The notes under the pieces: model-generated | Told to the model about the DNA's origin: nothing | Seen by the model: the letters and a program-made list of their open reading frames with translations, nothing else | The model's database searches: none | Part shown: piece by piece, positions 13,725 through 25,061 of the stretch | How positions within the stretch are numbered: the stretch's first letter is position 1 | Layout of the letters: the number at the start of each line of letters is the position of its first letter | DNA from: Istiophorus platypterus | Lineage: Eukaryota; Chordata; Actinopteri; Istiophoriformes; Istiophoridae | Assembly: GCA_016859345.1 (NCBI GenBank) | Contig: CM029124.1 | Span: forward strand, 7,400,001-7,464,000 | Reading direction: 5' to 3' | Length of the DNA: 64,000 bases | Position numbers and translations under genes: made by a program

Positions 13725-13793
<69 letters not shown>
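12053..13793. repeat. 1.74-kb tandem duplication, copy B
   Basis: Second copy in direct orientation, ending in a longer (CA)n tract before unique sequence that begins aaagggtgccaagtt. It matches copy A base for base over long stretches. The near identity means either a very recent event, a copy-number polymorphism, or two haplotypes placed in tandem by the assembler. Confidence 0.95.

Positions 13794-13794
<1 letters not shown>
13727..13794. repeat. (CA)n microsatellite at right end of duplication
   Basis: About 34 perfect CA units. Unique intron sequence resumes directly after it. Confidence 0.95.
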
Positions 13795-13796
<2 letters not shown>

Positions 13797-14308
13797 GGGT
13801 GCCAAGTTAAAGCAGCTTGTTTTTGCTCCGGTGTGTCTCACAAAGTGTCTCTAAGTATCAAACGACAGGCTAATCCACAAGTCTTTATTAAAGCTGAGTG
13901 CACATTATGCGACCTGGATTGTTTCTTTTGTTAAGTAGCAACAGATTTTGTGCATTTTTCAGAAGGCAACTAAACTGCATTAACTGCGTTTTTATCCATT
14001 TTTATACGACGCTCGCATTTTACTGGGCGTTGCAAGAGTTCAACTGGAGCAAATATTAGGCTTCAGCAGTCTTACTTAACCAAATGCATTTTTGTCTGTT
14101 TCTTACATTGCAGACACCCCCAGAAGCAGTAGTCTTGGGAGGAGAAACGATTACAGTGACTGATCACCACATGTAATTTAGTATTAAGGTGGACTTGAAG
14201 AATTAGAGTCATGAGTTGGGTTTTTTTTTTTTTTTTAACAGAATCCAGAGCTTTAGAGTCATGCTGACCCTCCGAGTGTGTCTTTCTATTCCTGGACATG
14301 CTTCTTAC

Positions 14309-14440
14309 CTTCAAGTGAACATCCCAGACCTGAGCGTCATACTGCTGGTGTTGAGAGACGCAGAGTCTGGCCTGCTGGGCCAGTTGACAGAAGAGTCTCA
14401 GAGTTTCACCTCGCAGCGGAGCGAACACCAACGCCACGCC
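14309..14440 (-). CDS. camkmt: camkmt exon 10 (132 bp)
   Basis: The acceptor is tctccaccaag after a pyrimidine-rich stretch and the donor is gtaaga. The 44 codons begin GVALVFAPLRGETLRLFCQL and end Q-V-W-D-V-H-L-K. The human counterpart is [20 protein letters not shown], also 44 codons with the leading Gly. The V-F-A-P-x-R-G segment is beta-5 of the Rossmann-like fold. The frame stays open upstream of the acceptor, but that extension has no counterpart in the family and coincides with the pyrimidine tract, so the exon is taken to start here. Confidence 0.95.
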
Positions 14441-15150
14441 CTTGGTGGAGAACCAGAGGAGGGTAACTACTTTGGGAGTTGGATAATCAATATAGGGCAC
14501 AGTACATTTATGGGGCACTTCACACATTGTTTCACACCACATTTCTCAAAACATTTGTTTGTTTAGCTTTACACACACAAAGACACAGACAAACAGAGTT
14601 AGTTGCTAATATGTCTCTCTTTCATTTGATTTCTACCAGGTACATATTAAATTTAAAGAAAAAGAAAAATTAAAGCCCTACTAATCCAATCAACCTTGGA
14701 AATGTGAACACACATGTGTAGGTGTGAATGTGTCCTCTCATGTATGTGACTTGTGTGAGTGTTTGTGTCGGTGTGTGTGAGAAAGACAGTGTTTCTGTGT
14801 GTGCACATGCAATCACAGATGTCCTGCAAATACTAAGAGGATTACCAAGAGGTTCAAAGTTTCTTTGAAATCCTTCAGCTTTCAGTTTTATTTCATGTTG
14901 ATCATGTTATAATTGTTTTAATTAAATGGAGCAAAGAGGGATGCTCACACAAACACACCAATACACACAAAGAAACACACGCTTACACAACACAAGCTAA
15001 ATGAACACAAAGGCAGAGAGAAAAGCAGGATCACCCTGTTTGACAGATGATTTTTCATCTGTATATCCAGTTGCAGTTTTTTTTTTCTCCAAACCCCCCT
15101 CTCAATTTAAAAAACACAGCGAAAGCAAACAAACAGACAAAATTCCTCCT

Positions 15151-15375
15151 AGCACTAATCAGCTGATTAAGGGGGATCCAGCCCACCGGATGGACCACCT
15201 TTGTCAGACACAACAAATTAGTGCCATTAGATGGAAGAATTAATTGTTGCTTTGTTAATTGTTTAATCAGCTTAGCAAATTATTAAATATTTGGCAAAGC
15301 TTGTTGTGGCAGCGACAGTCTGATGGCCGACACTCAAATCATATTAGCCCCTGAATTATCTCCGCTGGATTAAAG
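15151..15375. promoter_or_regulatory. candidate conserved enhancer, intron 9
   Basis: Non-repetitive block dense in homeodomain and SOX-like cores: cactaatcagctgattaagg, aagaattaattgttgctttg, ttaattgtttaatcagctta, and a distal part reading ccctgaattatctccgctgg. It has no long open frame. The composition and the paired TAAT/ATTA cores resemble vertebrate developmental enhancers. In a six3/six2 neighbourhood this is the best by-eye candidate in the window. Conservation and activity are inferred. Confidence 0.45.
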
Positions 15376-16384
15376 AGAGAGAGACACGAAGAGAGACTTA
15401 ACACACAGATGTACAACAATGGCCAGATGTCATGTCTGTCATTTGACCACATCAGCTTCTGCATTCAACTGCAACTGAGACACATATCCAAATTGCAGGT
15501 GTTACTGCGCATGTCACAGTCTGAAATGTCAGCCGAGGAATCGTGTGTTGCTCCCAGCAACAACTTGAATGTAATATTAACAATATAATCGTTTCTTCTT
15601 TTTAGCTACCTCTGTCCTTTGAAACAAAGGAAATAAAACTGCGTGGTATCTGGCCATGTGGATAGTTTTGGTTTCATGTGCCCGTATTCTGAAACATCCA
15701 TCCCTGAGCTCGCTGCCACCACCCCAATAAAATGGAAGTGAATGTAATTTCCTCTGGGGTGCTAACAGCATTTAAAAATGGCATTTAAAAAAATACAACA
15801 GCAACTTTTTTTTTTCCCAGTAACAGCATCCCCATTTTTGCTGGAACATGCTGTCAGAAGTTTTCATAGGGACTATTTCTTCTGTAGAAGTACAGTAGTT
15901 CTAGTGGAAACAGTTCACAGCAAGGAATACTGAATTCTACTGAATTTTGTTTCTGATTTTGATTTTTTTTTGGGGTTTAATTTTTTGTAATTTAGTTGAA
16001 GCTTAGAAGCTTGGTGCTGAATTGAGAGCAACATCCATATTGGTTTTCTAGATCAAGAGATATGTATTTTCCATAATATCTTTCACGCATTCTCCATGCA
16101 TCTTCATCTCCCTTGTCCATCCTTCCCATATCTTCATCATTCCCATTGCTCTCCCTCCTTCCTGCCTGCCGATCCATCTCTTTCCTCCCTCATCCCTCCC
16201 TTCCTGTGTCCTCTCCTCCTCCTTCTTCTCCCTCTCTTCCTCCCCTCAGTGCTATTTTCACCTCTTTTTCATAAACAGATATTCCCCATACCACTCTGGC
16301 CTCTGTACTTAAAATCCATCCCTCTTGCCTTTAGATGAATATAAATCTCAACCCTATCTCTTCCAGCCTTTTGCTCCCCCCCCA

Positions 16385-16620
16385 TTTGCTTTGGCTGTCA
16401 CAGCATGGGGTCTTATCGCGAGGCCGAAAGGGAGAAGTTGCCTTGGATTTATGATTAAGGGAAGGCATGAAAGAGAGAGATGGAGATCAGAGCGATGCAT
16501 TCAAGTTGCTCATAATAAGCATTAAAGCATTACATGATATTAATCCTGTCAGACTATTAATGTGTATAGGGTTTGGGGCGAGGCCTAATTATGATTGAGA
16601 ATACTGGGTGGTGATTTAGA
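16385..16620. promoter_or_regulatory. candidate conserved element beside exon 9
   Basis: Unique sequence containing gggtcttatcgcgaggccga, cattacatgatattaatcct and ggcctaattatgattgagaa, with several ATTA cores. It lies 120 bp from exon 9. No coding potential is seen. Confidence 0.35.
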
Positions 16621-16677
16621 GGGAGGGGATAAGCAGAGATATATAAAGTGGACAGAGAGAGGCAAACACACATGTGC

Positions 16678-16735
16678 ACGCACACGCATGCACGCGCACG
16701 CACACACAGACACACACAGACACACACACACACAC
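16678..16735. repeat. impure (CA)n microsatellite next to exon 9 donor
   Basis: CA-rich tract with CG and GA interruptions ending about 5 bp from the exon 9 splice donor on the minus strand. It is transcribed as a GU-rich segment at the start of intron 9. Confidence 0.85.
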
Positions 16736-16739
16736 TTAC

Positions 16740-16803
16740 ATTGGGTTTCAGTAATCTCCTTATAGCATCAACCAGGCTGGCTCTGTACTGGTCGAGGAAC
16801 AGA
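16740..16803 (-). CDS. camkmt: camkmt exon 9 (64 bp)
   Basis: The acceptor is ccctctcag and the donor is gtaagtg, a near-perfect match to consensus. One base completes the Cys codon, then [20 protein letters not shown] and N. Human reads [20 protein letters not shown] followed by R, so 18 of 20 residues are the same and the two changes are conservative. The segment completes motif IV and the following helix. The exon ends in phase 0. A (CA)n tract lies directly downstream in the intron (about 16,678-16,735). Confidence 0.96.
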
Positions 16804-18412
16804 CTGAGAGGGAGAGGGAGAGTCAGGTTAGAATGTATTTGTACGATAGCAGCTCCAGATAAAGCAGCAGGCTATTTATTTTCTTTTGTTTACAAATAAA
16901 TCCACCAACAGGAAGAAGGGAAAAACAATTTGCATGAGTAAGATGCTCTTCCTTTTTGTTTACGTCTGAGTTTCTATGTGTTTTCACCCCAATGTGTTAT
17001 TGAGGCGCTGAGAGGAATGCAGAACATCAGAAAATCCAGCATTGCATCGCCTACAGTAAACAAACACACACACACACACACACACGTGTATGTGCAGATG
17101 TACACACTTTTGCCAAGATACTTCAAAGCGCCACAAAGCAGCTTGGATTTGTGGAATTAATACCTGGAATGTGCGTTTAGAAGTTAATATGAAGACATCG
17201 GGACAAAAACAACAAAGGGACGGGGGAAAAAAAAATTTTAAAGTAAATGTTAACAAAATCAAATTCATTGGTTCCATTAAACACTATTTTTCTGTACCTT
17301 CCAATTGGATGTGAGAGAGACAGTTTATACATATTTGTTTATATGAATAAGATCATTTGTGCAGCTTCAGATGCAATATGATTGGCACATTCAAATAACT
17401 GAGGTAGCATATATGTAATTTTCATTTGTTATTTTAAAAAGACAAGGAAGTTAAAATTAAAATCAGATTATCAGGATGCGTAATGCTGGAGTATGCATGT
17501 ACATGATGTAGTGCATTCATGTGTGTCTGCATATTATGTGTATGCTGAAGATTAAGTGTAGTCAAAAAATGTGGTTTAAATACTGTTACAGGAAAGATGA
17601 AGGGAGTCACAAAATGCAGGCATTTGTTTTCTTGAAAGAGCAAATCATATGAACCAGAGAAAGAAGGAAAACACAGACTGAGGCATGTATGAGGACTTTT
17701 TTTGTTAAAGGTAGTGATCACCTTAACAAAATGGCACTTCTTAATGACACTGAAGACACTTTTCAGTAACAAAATAACAACTAAGCTAAACGGTTAAACC
17801 AAACAATGTTTTTAATTTAACTGAGATAGCACCTGCATTGTAATTATGAATTGGAGATACCGTGCACTCTTTTGTCCTTCATTGCTTGTGGAGACTTTAA
17901 TGTTGGGTGTTGGTCACCAGAGCTTTAGGCTAGTCGCCCTTTCATGATAGATATGGTATCTCGTATAATGGTTTTTTGGATGGGATGGAGATCCATGCAA
18001 CACACACACACACACACACATGCTCCAAATCAACTCCAATCATCCTAAATAAAGCAACACCTTGCTCTATATCCACAATGACAAATTTCAATCCATTATG
18101 TAAGTAAGTAGCGCACTGTGTGTGAGTGTGAGTGCGTGTGTTTGTGTGTACCTATTATCACAGATGAGAGTCGAGTAATTTAACTAAAATGCAACAATAC
18201 AGTGCAGATTTGATATAATCCCATACATCCGTCCAACTGGCCAATGGAGCGGCAATCTGGACACAAGTTTTCAATCACAGCCTCTGACCTTTCCCTCGTT
18301 CAAAATCCTCTGACCCCCCCCCCGTGAGGAATAAGAGGTACAGTCATGCACAGATTCTCCTCACCACACCTTTGCCCATACCTACACAATATGCTTTTTC
18401 AGAAGAAATATA

Positions 18413-18415
18413 TTA

Positions 18416-18489
<74 letters not shown>
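18413..18489. repeat. (TA)n microsatellite
   Basis: Nearly pure TA repeat of about 75 bp with one interruption (acat). It could extrude as a cruciform. Confidence 0.95.
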
Positions 18490-18496
<7 letters not shown>

Positions 18497-18727
18497 AAAA
18501 ATACAAAATAAAAGAACAGCACTACAAGCTCTCACCGAAACCAGGATGTGTGTATGTATGCGTTAAGTTTATTATTCTTCCTACGGTCAAACAGAGGTGC
18601 GAAGTTTATTTGACTTTGAAAGGTGAGAGGTTTGTTTTTGGTTTGTTTTGCCACAGATATCAGTTCACGGGAAAAGTGAGTGGTATTGAAAACAAGGAAG
18701 TGAGCTAGTTGGGTGGAGGTAACTGAA

Positions 18728-18738
<11 letters not shown>

Positions 18739-18770
<32 letters not shown>
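18739..18770. repeat. (CA)n microsatellite
   Basis: About 16 CA units following catacatacatac. Confidence 0.9.
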
Positions 18771-18773
<3 letters not shown>

Positions 18774-21270
18774 AGGGCAATGGAAGGACAGGGTGTCATT
18801 CAGAGTTCAACAGATAAAGTCACAGACAAGAAAAATGTCCATTGCTTATATGTATAATATTGTGACGTGACAAATATGCCATATAAATTTACATATGAAG
18901 CAAAATAACATGTGGTAAAGTCCATCTGCTATTATTTCAAGACCAAAAATAGTTTAGACAAGTAATTTGTTATTATTGTTGTTTCAGTGGTCTCTTTACT
19001 TTTCACAATATATTAAAATGTCGCTATTATTGGGTAAAATGATATTCTTATAAAACTTTCCATTTCAGAGGAATGTTTCACAGTCTATTACACTGACTGG
19101 CTGGGCTATGTGGTTTTATAATGTCAGACTAACATTTATGGACACTCAAATTGAGTGGTCTTCCCCTTTAAGGTCACCTCTGATGCCCCGAGACTGTCAG
19201 AGGCCCATTGTCTCACACTGCCCCCTCCGACCCAGGAGGGCCCGGCTAACTCCAGTCAAAACTGACCGGAGGTCAAAGGGTACAACATGGGCGTATGTGT
19301 GTTAGAGCATTGCTGCTATATTTGTCTGCTTACTCGCATACGTGAACATACAGGATGTTGTCAAAGCTGCAAGCGTGAGACCATGGAAACACATGACATC
19401 ATCTACTAAACCTTAATTTCCCAAGAGGAAACTTAAGGGTTAAGATGCAAGGGTGTATATGTTTAAGCACTAGGATCTGTTTCATGAATTGATGTCTGTT
19501 TTCACCTCTTCTTTGTTTTAAATCAGCCAAAAAAAAACAAAACACGAGAGGAAGATATAGCATTCTCCATTTTTTCACAGTCAAATCAGACTATGTTGTG
19601 TACTCAACTGTGTCATCAGTGTCAAGATTTGAACCAACAATGTTTCCATTATTTGTCAGATTGACAAATTATTTTATTCTTTAGTATTATTCCTGTTTTT
19701 TCTGAATTATGTTTGCAAGTATTTTCTTGTTCTGCTGCACTTTGCTTTAAAAAATTATTCTTAATGAATATCCAGTTCATTTATTTCTGATTGTTCTATC
19801 CCAGACTGTCCAGGAAATACACTGTCACTACCTGTGCTGTTAAGAGGGAAACAAGACTAAGCCACTTAAGACTTGAACAGCAACACAACCTTATGACTGC
19901 ATACACAAAAAGAAACAAATCAACACACATAAACACTAAATACAGAGCTAGTGGAGTGCAATGCAGTAAGTGTTCTAACCTAGACCTTCTTAAAAAATAC
20001 AACAACAACAATAGATAACACCAGAACGGTCAGACTGGTTTCACTCTTTCATCCTATTAAGGAATATACAAGGCTTCGTGGCATCTGTGTGTGTGTAGTT
20101 GAATGTTTACTCTAATCACATTCTTGGAAAGCGACTTACACATTTCTTGGAAAAGACAACGAGCATGCCTCTAAGAATCAATCTGCTGAAGTGGTAAAAA
20201 GGCTGAACACCTTATGAGTTTCTTATCGATATTTTCTGAATCTAATCTAAAATCAACTGACATACCATTGAGATCTGCCATCAGCTTTTTGGTGGCAAAC
20301 AAATTCAGAATTTGGTGGTCAACATCTGTACTGTAAGTACGACTTGAATGAGATCTGAGCAGCAGAAGTTATGACATGCTGATGAAATTGGCACAATTAA
20401 GCCCTGATGACTTCTCATCACTTTAGTGTGATAAAAGTGTTCAGTAGAATTCAGACACCAGTTCAAATCGTTTCTATTGTGGCATCGTACTGTATGTACC
20501 ACAAAAACCAAAATGGCTGAAACTGTTTCATTAGTCAAAAAAAAAAAAAAAATTATGCGGTTTTGAAAGATGAAAGAAAAGATATGATTGAGACAGAAAA
20601 AGGACACCAAAAAATTTAATGTTGGAAAGGGACAGTTTTTGTGTAATTATGAGTAAATGGCTCAAAGAATTATTTTTGCATTGCAAGAAGAAAGACAAGA
20701 AAGGCAATAAATCGCCAAATAAATTACTTGATGTAATATTTGTTTGTTTTTTTAATGTAAAATATTCACCTAATTTGTAACAGCTTGACACCCAAAGTAT
20801 TAAGATTGATTTTATATCCTATAGGGTGACATGAAATTACACTGGTACAGAGTGACAAAACCCCACCAAAGGTGATGATTTTTTACATGCTAAAATCAAC
20901 ATAATCTTTTCAAGATACATCATGATCTACATACACCAAGCAACACTTGCTTGTTTACTGTCTCAGCATTATCCAAAGTGCTACAGATTGCCATTACATA
21001 TTTCTGACCTTCCATCCAGGTTGTTACTATTGTGCCAAATTATCACATACAGCTTTCAACAAAGATGTGTTTGTGCTTTGTGTGTGTTTGTGCGTGTATG
21101 TACCAGTAATGTATTCAAAATTCCCAATCTAATCCAATCCCTTGTAACAGGCGGCCCTTAAGTGTAAAACAATGGAGTTTAATGTGCATAAAAAGGGCAC
21201 GTGTGAATGTACAAGATGCATATGACATAGATATAGTATAGAAATAGAAAAATGCATGCACTTGCATACA

Positions 21271-21361
<91 letters not shown>
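21271..21361. repeat. compound (CT)n(CA)n microsatellite
   Basis: A short CT run followed by about 38 CA units. A smaller CT/CA tract lies at about 21,465-21,508. Confidence 0.95.
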
Positions 21362-22230
21362 GGCTTTATCTCTGTGCCCACACATGGACAGCTTTTGGAA
21401 AAAGCAGACATGCCAACATCCCAGCCAAGGATTCTCTGCCATCCACATGCTCACTGCAGGAATCCCTCTCTGTCTCTGTCTCTCTCTCTCACACACACAC
21501 ACACACTCACGTACACATACACTATAGATGTGATGAGGCATACGGCACTCACCATTCCTGCACTAATGTCTGTCTTCTCTTTGTGATTCTCTAGGTATTA
21601 AATGTAAATGATTACACTTTTGGAAACCCGATAAGATGTTAAGATCTCTTCAATGAACTAGTTAAACATTCATTTCACTGCTGGACACAAGATGCCTCTT
21701 TTTTTCCCACTAAAATGCCCATTCACAATTTGTATGAACTGGAGGTTTCAAGTTTCTACATCACACTTCATAAGTTTCAGTGTATGTTCCATACTGAGTC
21801 TCAGCTGGCTCCAGATTAGTTGTGATGTCACAAAATCTTTGACGGTCAAACGTCCAAGTGCAGTAACATCAAGCAAAACGGTTTATGAATGAAGCAAAAA
21901 TATAAAGTATATTAACTGAATGTAATCCTTCCCTTGATTTCTCTTTTAGTCTCTCGTTCTCTTCATTGTCTACTTCTTTTTTTCCTCATTTTCCTCATTT
22001 TTCAAGCCAAACCATCATTTTTCACAGTATATCAGCGCCTAAATAGAATTTCTAAAGGCTGAATCCACTCCATGAACTTAACAATTCTTTTTTGCCTAAT
22101 ACCGATCTTGAAAGATAGGCAGGATATCCAAAAATGTTGGTGCCTAACGGACTCCTGATACAAATTATTTCACTAAACTCTTCTCCTTTCCTTGCTCCCC
22201 ACCTCTCCTGTGCTCCCCTCTCTTCTCAGC

Positions 22231-22350
22231 GGTGGTTCCATTGCCACTGGTAGGAGCTATAATTAATCGGAGTGGAAGCTGCGTTGTTGACCTTTTCGCA
22301 GGTGATCATCACAATGACGCGCCCATTAATCGGTCAGCCATCACTCTTCA
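22231..22350. promoter_or_regulatory. candidate conserved element with repeated ATTAATCGG
   Basis: Unique sequence carrying the nine-base word ATTAATCGG twice: in agctataattaatcggagtg and in gcgcccattaatcggtcagc. Between them lies cgttgttgaccttttcgcag. The repeated TAATC core is the kind bound by OTX- and SIX-type homeodomains. No open frame of note. Confidence 0.4.
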
Positions 22351-23859
22351 ACCACTACCACTGCAATTATCACACAATCACTCACTCACATACACACACA
22401 GAAAAAGATGACACCACACAAAAAAACATCTTGCAACACACACACACGTACACACGTGTATACACACACACACACACACAAACACACAAACACACACACA
22501 CACACAGGCCCATGGCTATAACATGCATCTCTGCTTAGAGAAATGGGAAATCTGAAGAACCTGGGATATCAAAAATTCACATGCAATTTACTCTGCTTTC
22601 ACACTATCTGCTTGTATCTATCGTACACACAAGTGCATATAGTAGTCCACTGTAAAATATCCTCTATTAGCTGCCTGCTCTCTTTCTCTCTCTGGGTGCT
22701 GTACCTGACTATTACCTGTAATGACCGTGACATTACAATAATGATAACAGTGCTTGCTAATGCTGCACTTAGCACACATGCACACACTCATGCAGGTAGA
22801 TACACACATAGTGTCCACAAGCTTATTTTTTTTTGTATTTGTCAGGCTGGAAAATAGTCAAGTCCTTTTGCTTTAACCTACAGCATTTTCCATCTTCTCA
22901 GCTTGTGCGTGTGTGTTTGTATGTGCACACGTGAATGTTAGTGCACAGGTGTGGTGGAGGGTAAATGGACTTAAAATGCCATTTACTTGCATCTAATTTG
23001 AAATAGCCTAAAGGAACGTGCTGGTCCCCTGTTCCATGACCAGTCCTGAAAAATGGGAAACACCAAGACTCTCCACCAGTCCTTCGGCACCATCCCCAAC
23101 TTCCATCACTATAGAGGGACATGAATCAAGACAGACAAACACTGGGTATCTCAGCATTGCAAGGTAAATCTAAGAGTTCCTCCAAGTGCTCCTCTCATTT
23201 ACCTACAAAATTGCCAATGAAGGTCAGCAAATCCTCTGGGCAAGCTCCTGCTTCTCCTTCCTGAGTCATCTAAAGGTTTGTCTTAGCCTTGGTGAGGCAA
23301 AATTAAAGTCCCTATCCATGCCCTCCATGAACTCCTTTAACACCTGTTGTTTTTGCATCGACAACCGATGCAACCGCCCAGCGTCTGCCCCCCTTATATC
23401 TGTCTGCAGATTTGGAAACCCTCTGAGACAACAGGCCCAAAAAAGTAAATACCTACACCTTCAGCTTCCTTTACCACTAATGTAGGCTGGGGTTGCCACC
23501 ATGACAATTACCACTACATGTGTTACCCCCCTAAAAGTTGCCAAATCATTGCCCAGATGTGCATTGGAGTATCTTGTGAGACACTATGAACAGACTATAA
23601 GAAGGCCAGACACATTTCAAATAATGACATTTTGTTGCATTGTACTGAATAATAGCTAAAGATTCTTATTTATCATAGCTCACTCACTTTTATTGAAGCA
23701 AGAACCTAGCTTGGCACGAGAGCACAACTTCAGTGCTTCTTTAAATGATACATATTTTTTTTATACTTTCATAAAATCTTCAGATACTTTTTTTATGTAA
23801 AATAAGTTGACATTTTTACATTGTAGGACACAAGCAAAACATCATAACCTTTGCCAGGG

Positions 23860-24155
23860 AGGTTATGAATTCACCTGTGTCTGTTTGTTGTTTTTTTTTT
23901 TTTTTATTATTTATCATTTTTCAGCAGGATTAAGCAAAAAGTACTGAAGCGATTTGCACTAAACTCGTGGGAGGGATGGGGCATAGGCCAGGAAAGAACC
24001 CATTATATTTTGGTGTGTATCCAGTTAAAGGGGAAGATCCAGGTTGTTTTTTTTTTTAATGACCTTCCTTAAGACTGCCAGTCAGGGCATTTTTGTGACA
24101 TTTTGTCAATGTTTGACCTCGATGGAGGTATGTGTTCTACTGAGTGCCATTCTAG
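23860..24155. mobile_element. dispersed fish repeat fragment (tactgagtgccattct family)
   Basis: Contains hallmark words of a common fish interspersed repeat: aaagtactgaagcgatttgc, gatggggcataggccaggaa, agaacccattatattttggt and ttctactgagtgccattcta. No coding sequence. Recognised from general familiarity with fish repeats; the exact family name was not determined. Confidence 0.6.
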
Positions 24156-24317
24156 TTCTTAAATTTTAACATGCTCAAAGCATGACTGTATGATAAAGAC
24201 TGCGAAAAAGTTCAAGTTTGATTTGATTTTTCTTTTTCTTTTTTCTCTAAGTATAAATAGCCAGGAACAGGAATCAGAAGGGTTATGTACACTTTTATTT
24301 ACCACTACATGCCAGTA

Positions 24318-24323
<6 letters not shown>

Positions 24324-24363
<40 letters not shown>
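24324..24363. repeat. (GT)n microsatellite
   Basis: About 20 GT units on the plus strand. Confidence 0.95.
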
Positions 24364-24366
<3 letters not shown>

Positions 24367-24721
24367 GTGTATGTATAAACAAGTCAAGGTTGTACAGCCC
24401 ATCCCTTTTGCTAGCACATATAACTTGAATAATGTTTCAGAGGAGCAATTTCTTTCTCAGATCATTCTTAGCTTTCATCATATTTTTTCAGAGGAAGTCA
24501 TGGTGCAGGGCACACTTAAAATCCTGATGCATTTTATTTCACACTGCACAATTGAGTGATAAAAACAGATGTAATTCTTGATTAGCCACAAGATCTACAT
24601 TTCAATGGCCGATGGGCTAATTGTTATGTTTATGTTGCTCTATCTCTCCATTTCCATCTCCATTTCTGCTCCTCCCTCCATCCGCCCTCAACTCTTTCTT
24701 TATCTTACTGTGTCTCTTTCC

Positions 24722-24835
24722 TTGTCAAGGCGCAATTATTTGCAATTTGCCTAAGTCATCCATTTGCTGGGACACCAAGCATGAAAACGAGGCAATTTGG
24801 TGTAAAATGGAGGCAGGCAGGCATTTGAGCATATG
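24722..24835. promoter_or_regulatory. candidate conserved element near exon 8
   Basis: Unique block including gcgcaattatttgcaatttg, cctaagtcatccatttgctg and acgaggcaatttggtgtaaa. It has AATTA cores and balanced composition and is followed by a short GT tract. It lies about 150 bp from exon 8. Confidence 0.35.
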
Positions 24836-24986
24836 TATGTATGTGTGTGTGAGTATGTGTGTGTGTGTGTGTAGAAAGGTGGGGAAGGTCCAGGCACTGG
24901 TGGGGGGTCCTGCAAGAACTGTCACGCAAAAGTGAAAATTAATGCCACGAATGCACACAGAGATAAATCTGTGTGTGTGAACCTAC

Positions 24987-25061
24987 CAGTCTGCACACAT
25001 GACGACGTCAAAATGACCCTCTAGTGCTGAAATATCTGACTCACAGTCCCACCTCACCACC
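24987..25061 (-). CDS. camkmt: camkmt exon 8 (75 bp)
   Basis: The acceptor is gtgttacag and the donor is gtaggt. After one base completing Arg, the exon encodes [20 protein letters not shown], then M-C-A-D and two bases (TG) of the next Cys. Human has [24 protein letters not shown], the same length with no gap. The [10 protein letters not shown] segment is the beta-4 strand and motif IV. Together with L-F from exon 9 it forms the A-D-C-L-F motif, which sits where related lysine methyltransferases carry D-x-x-Y/F. Confidence 0.95.

Larger units (their letters stand above)
5168..14308. other. camkmt intron 10
   Basis: A 9.1-kb intron. It holds a small transposon-like repeat (5,670-5,990), an AT-repeat patch near 6,640, low-complexity purine and pyrimidine tracts (about 7,600-8,500) and a short regulatory-looking stretch at 7,895-7,970. 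The 1.74-kb tandem duplication (10,316-13,793) is also here. No additional exon is supported. Confidence 0.8.
14441..16739. other. camkmt intron 9
   Basis: A 2.3-kb intron between exons 9 and 10. It contains two regulatory-looking blocks (15,151-15,375 and 16,385-16,620), a pyrimidine-rich stretch (16,080-16,260) and a (CA)n-like tract (16,678-16,735). The high proportion of unique, TAAT-rich sequence sets it apart from neighbouring introns. Confidence 0.8.
16804..24986. other. camkmt intron 8
   Basis: An 8.2-kb intron. It contains (TA)n at 18,413-18,489, (CA)n at 18,739-18,770 and 21,285-21,361, two regulatory-looking blocks (22,231-22,350 and 24,722-24,835), a fish dispersed repeat (23,860-24,155) and (GT)n at 24,324-24,363. 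The remaining sequence is AT-rich without exons. Confidence 0.8.

Noticed and set aside
14441..14542. Upstream extension of exon 10 (…T-L-L-W-F-S-T-K) as coding
   Set aside because: It coincides with the pyrimidine tract of the acceptor, and CAMKMT homology begins exactly after ccaccaag. Exon 9 also ends in the matching phase there.
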